From assembly GCA_030847615.1 (NCBI GenBank), contig JAUMIR010000003.1:72116001-72180000 (forward strand): DNA of 64,000 bases. The letters are read 5' to 3'. The translations under genes and the position numbers were made by a program. The DNA comes from Gambelia wislizenii. Lineage: Eukaryota; Chordata; Lepidosauria; Squamata; Crotaphytidae. Shown here one piece after another: positions 58,601 to 64,000 of the stretch. The notes beneath the pieces were generated by a model. The model made no database searches. It saw nothing but the letters and a program-made list of their open reading frames with translations, and was not told the origin of the DNA. Each line of letters opens with the position of its first letter. Positions within the stretch are counted from its first letter, which is position 1.

Positions 58601-59286
58601 CTGCCTCCACCAGCTCCCCAGAACTCCTTTCTGCGCCCAGCGCCAGCTCAACTCGGCTTTTCCCCTCCCCTTCCTATCGCAGGAGGGGCAGAAGATGGGG
58701 GACCACAAGAGGGAGGAAAGGAGGTGCAGACTGAAAAGTGGGGGGGGGGGGAGAAAAGAAGATATATTGGGGGAGGAGGGGGGTTGCATGAAGTTGCGCA
58801 GCCTGCAATGCCACCCCACAGAATCAGGATTTAACTGTGCATGTGTTTAAAGTGAGTTAAATCTGTGGGGTTCTGTATGGAGCCTTCCAGCCTTTTAGGA
58901 CATGGTTATATGGAGCCTCCAGTACTAGAAGCAGTGTGTCTCTGTGTGTGTCTGTGTCTGTGTATGTAGGGGTGATGAAGAGCAAGGTGCAATTAATTCT
59001 ATCACCTGAGTTTCCCTGCAAGGTTTGGCTGGTCACTGTTGAATGGAATGCTTGGATCCTTTTATGGACTCTTTCCGTCTAATAATACATCAAGGCCATT
59101 CTTATCAGAGTCCATCCTGACACACATCCTGTTCCACAAGGAAAACAAGGGAGATAAAGCAGGTGGTCCTTTAGAAAGAGGAAGCATTCACTGCCAGGTC
59201 TGACTGGGATTGTGGGTGGAGTTGGAGGAGACAGTGCTTTCTTAAGCAAGGAATGTTCAGAGGTGGATTGCTTCTGAAATGCAGCC
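58601..59286. other. Unassigned, G-rich and GT-rich
   Basis: A G/A-rich tract with eleven consecutive G at about 58,741-58,751, and a GT-rich run at 58,937-58,967. Opposing frames of 86 and 93 codons at 58,559-58,850 are by-products of composition. Confidence 0.4.
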
Positions 59287-59400
59287 TATAGCACCTGGAA
59301 ACCATTCATTTCTATAGGGTTTGCTATTATGCATGGTTTTGCATACCCACAGTAAGTCTGGGAATGTACCCCCCCATGGATATGGGGGGGGGACAAACTG
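59287..59400 (-). mobile_element. Mariner/Tigger-like fragment
   Basis: Ends GGGGGGGGACAAACTG followed by TA; 'aagtctgggaatgtaccccccc' and 'attcatttctatagggtttgc' match the interior style of Tigger-related repeats. The left end is missing. Confidence 0.5.
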
Positions 59401-59461
59401 TATTTCCAGACAGAAATTCAGTAGTATCAGCAGACACAAAGTGTCTTGAGGTCTGTACAGC

Positions 59462-59640
59462 AGGGTTTATCAATGAGGCTTCGCTGGAACCCCAGGGTTC
59501 CACGAGAGATTGTGATTGAAAAAAATAATCATTTTTTTTTTAAAAAAACTATAGATATAATATTTTCAATACAGGTGTTCCCTGAGACCTGAAAAATCAC
59601 TTGAAGTGTTCCTCCAGGGTAAAAAGGTTGAGAAAGGCTA
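59462..59640 (+). mobile_element. hAT-like MITE
   Basis: 'cagggtttatcaatgaggc' at the left is roughly inverted in 'aaggttgagaaaggcta' at the right; 'ggaaccccagggttccacgagagattg' is a hAT-type internal block. T/A runs occupy the middle. Confidence 0.6.
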
Positions 59641-59869
59641 CCTTAAGCCTTAGCTAAAGCTGTTCTGACTTTCCAGTGGGGAACTATGCACTCTGCTCAT
59701 TACAGCTCATTTTGTTTGAAGACATTTGCAAAGTTCTGCCAAGTACAAATATAATAGAAGATCTTCCCACGTAGCCTCATTTATATCAGAAGTGAACACT
59801 AAATCACCCTAGCTTTTCAAAAATTGTCTGTTGCAAGTACAGTGGTATTAGAGGTAGTGACCTTAGCAT
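59641..59869. other. Unassigned interval
   Basis: Nothing recognised. Confidence 0.35.
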
Positions 59870-60305
59870 CTCTGTATTCAGCTGCCAATACATCTCTGGT
59901 CTGAATTCAAGGTGCTTGTGATGACCTTTAAGTCCTTAAATGTCTTGAGACCTTGATACTTGAGGGAGACCATCTGCCCAAGGATCAAGGTCTGTATTCC
60001 TTCTCTGTGACCCACCAGTGAAGCCAACACACTGTGTGAGGACATGGGAGATGGCCTTCTTACCTGTGACACCCCAATTGTAGATTGTCGTCTCTTTGGA
60101 GGCCCAACCGGTGCCAACACTTGGCATTTAAGTGCCAAGTAAAACATGGCTATTTACCAAAGCTTCACCAATTTATTTCAAAATGTTTTTAAATCTGTTT
60201 TAACTTGTGAATTGTATTTGTTTTAGTGTATTTAAATTATTTGTATCATTTTAAACTGTTTGCATTGGATTTACTTGTACACCAACCTGAGATTTTTCAA
60301 TATAG
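59870..60305 (+). mobile_element. L2-like LINE 3' end
   Basis: 'tctgaattcaaggtgcttgtgatgacctttaagtcc' and 'aaaacatggctatttaccaaagc' mark the degenerate C-terminal coding end, followed by a T-rich 3' UTR. The SINE at 60,306 sits in its tail, with 'gtaaataaataaata' resuming after it. Confidence 0.6.
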
Positions 60306-60544
60306 GGCAGCCAGCATGGTGTAGTGGTTTGGGTGTTGGGCTAGGATCCTGGAGACTAGGGTTTGAATCCGTGCTTGGCCATGGAAACCCATTGGATGAC
60401 CTTAGGCAAGTCTTACTCTTTCTCAGCCTCAGGGGAAGGCAATGGTAAAAACCCCTCTGAACAAACATTGTCAAGAAAACCCTGTGATAGGTTTGCCTTG
60501 GATTTGCCATAAGTTGAAAATGATTTGAAGGCACACAACAACAA
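60306..60544 (+). mobile_element. tRNA-derived SINE, full length
   Basis: Best SINE copy of the window: 'gcagccagcatggtgtagtgg' with an A-box-like GTGTAGTGGTTTGGG, B-box-like AGGGTTTGAATCC (60,358-60,370), 'cagcctcaggggaaggcaatgg', 'aagaaaaccctgtgatagg', and the 3' end 'ttgccataagttgaaaatgatttgaaggcac' with an ACAACAACA tail. The tRNA-like head shows Pol III origin; it is not a tRNA gene. Confidence 0.92.
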
Positions 60545-62640
60545 GATGGTAATATGTAAATAAATAAATATTTGCTAAGAGTTTGTTGGTTTTATCACAC
60601 ACTCTGTCTTTCTGCATTAGCTGATCTGCAATTAGTCTGAGTTTGTTCATCTTCCACTTTGTAATTTGCAGTTCTCCCTGTCTTTCCTCCCTGGTTGAAT
60701 AGCATGAGTTACAGAGCCTCACATCATGAGAAGTAATAAAACTTGTAGTATTCATAAGTAAAGCTACTGCATATGTTTTCACAAAGAAGAGTAAGCCTGC
60801 TTTAATCTACTGTTTGGTGGTGGCGGTGTGACACTGGTTCTTGTTCACCTTCTGCTTGTAAATACAAATTACTCTGCTTACTATTTCTCACATTCCTCAA
60901 CAAGTGACAGTAGGGCATTTTATGGCACTGGATTTTTACTGTTTCAAAGGGGCATCGTTCTCATGATGCCAGACTGCCTTGTCATTACAGAATATATGGA
61001 TGGGTGAAAAGGATCTGCTGCCCTTGAAATTTATGGAGGTATTTACATATATGCCTGTGCAATTTTTGAAAGTGAGGGAGATTATGAAAGAGATACAAAA
61101 CAAAACAAAAACAAAAAGAGAGGAGCAACACCTTTTCACATATGCAAATACATATAAATGGCTATATATTAGTATGCCTTGTAGAAAAATATATATTATT
61201 TTATGTATTATTTCCTGATCCAAATCCACTAGCATGGAGGGAAATCAAGAAAGAGTTCTTCTGTGAATAACAGGATGGATGAGATCTGCTAAAACACATG
61301 TGGATGGATTGTGTCTAATTTTACCACACCAATCTTAGGTATACTGTACTTGTCCCTTGTGAAAGATGAATGGATGAGGCAGATGTGTAATGTAGTTCCC
61401 TTGGCAACAGCTCATATTCAGTCCCAAAATAAGTGTTCTGTGTGCATGCCTTACAGCATTTCATAGATGAAAACTGGGATACATGTGGACAAGCATCATC
61501 AGGATGTGGTCAATATGGCAAAAATGAGGACGAACACACAAAATAGGAAATGCTACTGCATTTTGCTTTTGCCAGAGTCTCCTGTGAAGGGCAGGATTCT
61601 GCCTGTTTCTTTCCTCTTCTCCCTGCTGTGCTAATTGGGTGCAAACTACTTTTACATTTGGAACCCAGTTTATATCAACTGAGGTGAACAGAGAGAAACT
61701 GGGACATTTTAAAATCAGATGAAAAAATGGGAGGACAGAGGATTAATTAGGACTGTCCCTGCCAGTTGGGACAGTTGGACAGTATATATGTCCATCTGGA
61801 AGTTATCACATTCAACAAGAAAAAGTGAACTATTTTAAAGAGATATTTACCACAATCCAAGGGATCTGGGTGTTTTAAAGTCCGTTGGTCTCATGTGGCT
61901 TAAATTTGCTGGATTGTGGACATAACCATATGTCATACTCACAGACCATATCTAGCAATTACTGTATTTAAAGGCCATTTTTACTGCATATTTGGTTTCC
62001 ACTACTTCTTATGCAATGTAGATTTTCTGTATGGATTTAAAAATAAAATTATCAGACAGATGTGCTATAGAGATGCCACCCCATGTCAAAAATTTCCAGA
62101 GAACAGACAAAGTTAAATGCATGCTCTGGATTGTTCATTTATCATTCTCCAAAATAGTTATTTTGTGAGCAGGCTCTGAGGGAATCTGCCTAATATATTT
62201 AAATGTGTACTAAATTTACCAAATAACAAAAGACCAATAGGCTAGGGGAACTATTGGATAAAGTAGACATTTTATGTACCATAAATTATTAAGCTCACAA
62301 GCCAAAAAGGTGCATTAGAATTAGGGGTGAATGAATCTGCCAGTTTGGGTGTCTCTCGTGTTTCATTCCTTTTAGAACTCTCACATTCCCTTTACCTTGT
62401 TTATAAGGACATTTACAAATTTTGGAAAGCTTTTAATTGAAAACTAACCCTCAGTGTAATTCTTCCCCATCTCATTGGCCAAATTTGCTTGGCACAGCTA
62501 TTCCTAGCAAGAAAAGCACCATGTGATAGTTGCCTGCCATTTCACATTTAACAATGTGGAACTTTTCAGGAGAAGAAAAAGGATATAGCAATCCCAAAAA
62601 TGGGGTGAACTTTTTGCACTTGGAACTATACATTCAGACT
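60545..62640. other. Unassigned interval
   Basis: A+T-rich; no gene or repeat recognised. Frames are short and unremarkable. Confidence 0.4.
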
Positions 62641-62870
62641 TTGATTGATTGATGCATTGATTAAAATATTTATATTGTGCCCTGTATCATATGACCTGTG
62701 GGTGGCTTACAATAAAATCAGTTTAAACAGTTTAAAATTTTAAATAATATATGTTTCTGAATCTAAAAATAATATTATGCAAATTAACAGTTTTAAAAAG
62801 TTAAAATAATCTAAACACACATATACAGATCTGAATGAAATCATTAGCCCCCCCCCCCCCAAAATATATT
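62641..62870 (+). repeat. LINE-3'-like fragment and poly-C run
   Basis: 'ttgattgattgatgcattg', 'atattgtgccctgtatcat' and 'gtgggtggcttacaataaaatcag' belong to the repeat group at 34,155. A run of 13 C lies at about 62,848-62,860. Confidence 0.5.
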
Positions 62871-63029
62871 TATTTATTACAATAAACTTCTAGGATCCAA
62901 GCCTGCCAAGCCTTCTGCCCAGAGGAATTAATCTCTCAGTTTTTAAAAATCTCACATTCTCTCCATTTGATATAGGAAGTAGCTTGTAGATTTTTATAAA
63001 CCTTTATTTCTCTGCAAGCAAAACAAACA

Positions 63030-63905
63030 AACATTCCTAGTTGTTGGAACAGGGAATAGACTGCCTCAAAGCTTGGTGGACTCTCCTTTGGAGGTCTAAA
63101 CAGAGGTTGGATGGGCATCTTCCAGGAGTGCTTTAACTGTTGTCTATACGAGGCAACAACAACAACAACAAAAAATGTGGATTGCTCCTCAGTAAGGGCA
63201 ATTCACAGCAGCCTTTTTTTTTTCTTAATGTGTTTTTTGGCAGATCACAGGCATGCAAAGCTATTTGCATTTGGGGTGCAAACAGGCATGTCTGTGTATC
63301 AAGAAGGCAGCCACGAGTGAATTACTCGTATTTTTACTTATCTCAATTTGCTGCCACCTGACAGTATTTTTTAAAAACCATATCCAAGGTGTGAAAGAGT
63401 GACCTTTTGCTTTAACAACACCAACAACAAAACCCACTTAACCCCATTTTATCGCCTTAGCGCTTGCTTGCTAAGGCAAAATCTAAAATGGCGGCTCTGG
63501 GCCCTTGCCTTGTTAGCAAGCTCCCCACACACGCACACATCTGACCAATCAGCTTTCAACTTTCACTTATAGTAAATATATAGGGAAAGCGAATCAAACT
63601 GAATCACTTGTCCCAACAAGCAGGAATGTGCACCCCCCCCTGCTGTTTTTTAAAAAACTTCTGGAAAAGCTGTGACGGCTTTTTCCGCACAGTATATGGT
63701 AGTTTTGGTCCCCCTCCTTTCCTGTACATCAAAATGATGCAGAATCCATTTGGACAGATCATATTTTCCTCACATTCTGTGAATGGCATTTTTGCCATTT
63801 AGACAACCCCCCAAGTTATGTATTCCTGCATGACAGGAATACTAGAAAGCCTAGACTAGATGGACTAGATAGCCCTTCTGGTCTCTTCCAACTTTATGAT
63901 TCGAT
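63030..63905 (+). mobile_element. CR1 LINE 3' end split by about 680 bp
   Basis: The left piece (63,030-63,140) has 'gaatagactgcctcaaagc', 'ctcctttggaggtctaaacagagg', 'tggatgggcatc' and 'ggagtgctttaactgt'. The right piece (63,817-63,905) resumes 'tgtattcctgcatgacagg', then 'gactagatagcccttctggtctcttccaact' and TTATGATTCGATGA. Other copies run straight from one to the other. Confidence 0.82.
63141..63816. other. Sequence interrupting the CR1 end
   Basis: Holds an (AAC)n run at 63,152-63,172, an inverted pair GCTTGCTTGCTAAGGCAA / CTTGCCTTGTTAGCAAGC at about 63,462-63,522, and a poly-C tract. No ORF of note and no recognised family or target duplication. Confidence 0.45.
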
Positions 63906-64000
63906 GACCTTGGGCCAATAGCTGTCTTGCATGCCAATCTATCTTCTTCCCCCAAGCATGTAGTTGGGTACTACCTTCAACTCCTAGGAAGAAAGACAAA

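Noticed and set aside
60318..60370. A-box and B-box motifs suggesting a tRNA gene
   Set aside because: They lie in the head of a SINE with a full SINE body and tail; no cloverleaf-complete tRNA is present.

Overview
This is vertebrate nuclear DNA, most likely from a squamate reptile (lizard or snake). The inference rests on the repeat community: CR1 LINEs ending in ATTCTATGA tails, a 5'-truncated L1, tRNA-derived SINEs with the 'gccataagt..gacttgaaggcac' 3' end, Tigger-like and other short inverted-repeat elements, a Penelope-like GIY-YIG relic and LTR remnants. I see no convincing host exon, host promoter or RNA gene. Nearly every long open frame is a decayed transposon ORF or the translation of a simple or palindromic repeat, so the window reads as intergenic or deep intronic DNA.

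Layout. 1-2,920 is a CR1 (+) running in from the left, abutted by an L1 3' end (to 3,790) and a partial 3-bp-TSD MITE (to 4,239). 5,880-7,090 is a G+C-rich block of hairpins around six 88-bp units that are each palindromic. 7,650-18,740 is mostly low-complexity or unassigned DNA with scattered MITEs, one 14-bp-TSD insertion (12,083-12,297) and possible conserved noncoding stretches. 18,740-23,461 is a nearly full-length but dead CR1 whose ORF1 is split by a solo LTR with an exact 5-bp duplication. 24,175-24,503 is a long fold-back element. 26,704-35,667 holds several members of a MITE family with TWA-like 3-bp duplications and another fold-back. 36,950-37,880 is a Penelope-like relic; 38,340-38,955 is an LTR followed by a tRNA-Leu-type primer-binding site. 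40,361-41,092 is a 5'-truncated CR1 (-). 41,912-43,336 is bounded by inverted CCTGGGTGCC. 44,631-48,704 holds more MITEs. 53,219-56,625 is a densely nested zone: a TIR element holding a Tigger-like MITE, a CA-rich minisatellite, a CR1 tail, and a SINE split by a 1.4-kb inverted-repeat insertion that itself contains a fold-back. 57,532-63,905 holds further Tigger-like, hAT-like, L2-like, SINE and CR1 fragments.

The parts do not form a working gene system. The repeated theme is inverted-repeat DNA: fold-backs at 5.9-7.1, 24.2, 33.8 and 55.3 kb, several sharing GGA-type tips with the MITE family, which suggests one transposase lineage may have spread them. The palindromic array at 5.9-7.1 kb is the most unusual object. 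Every boundary and repeat-family name here was read by eye, without database comparison.
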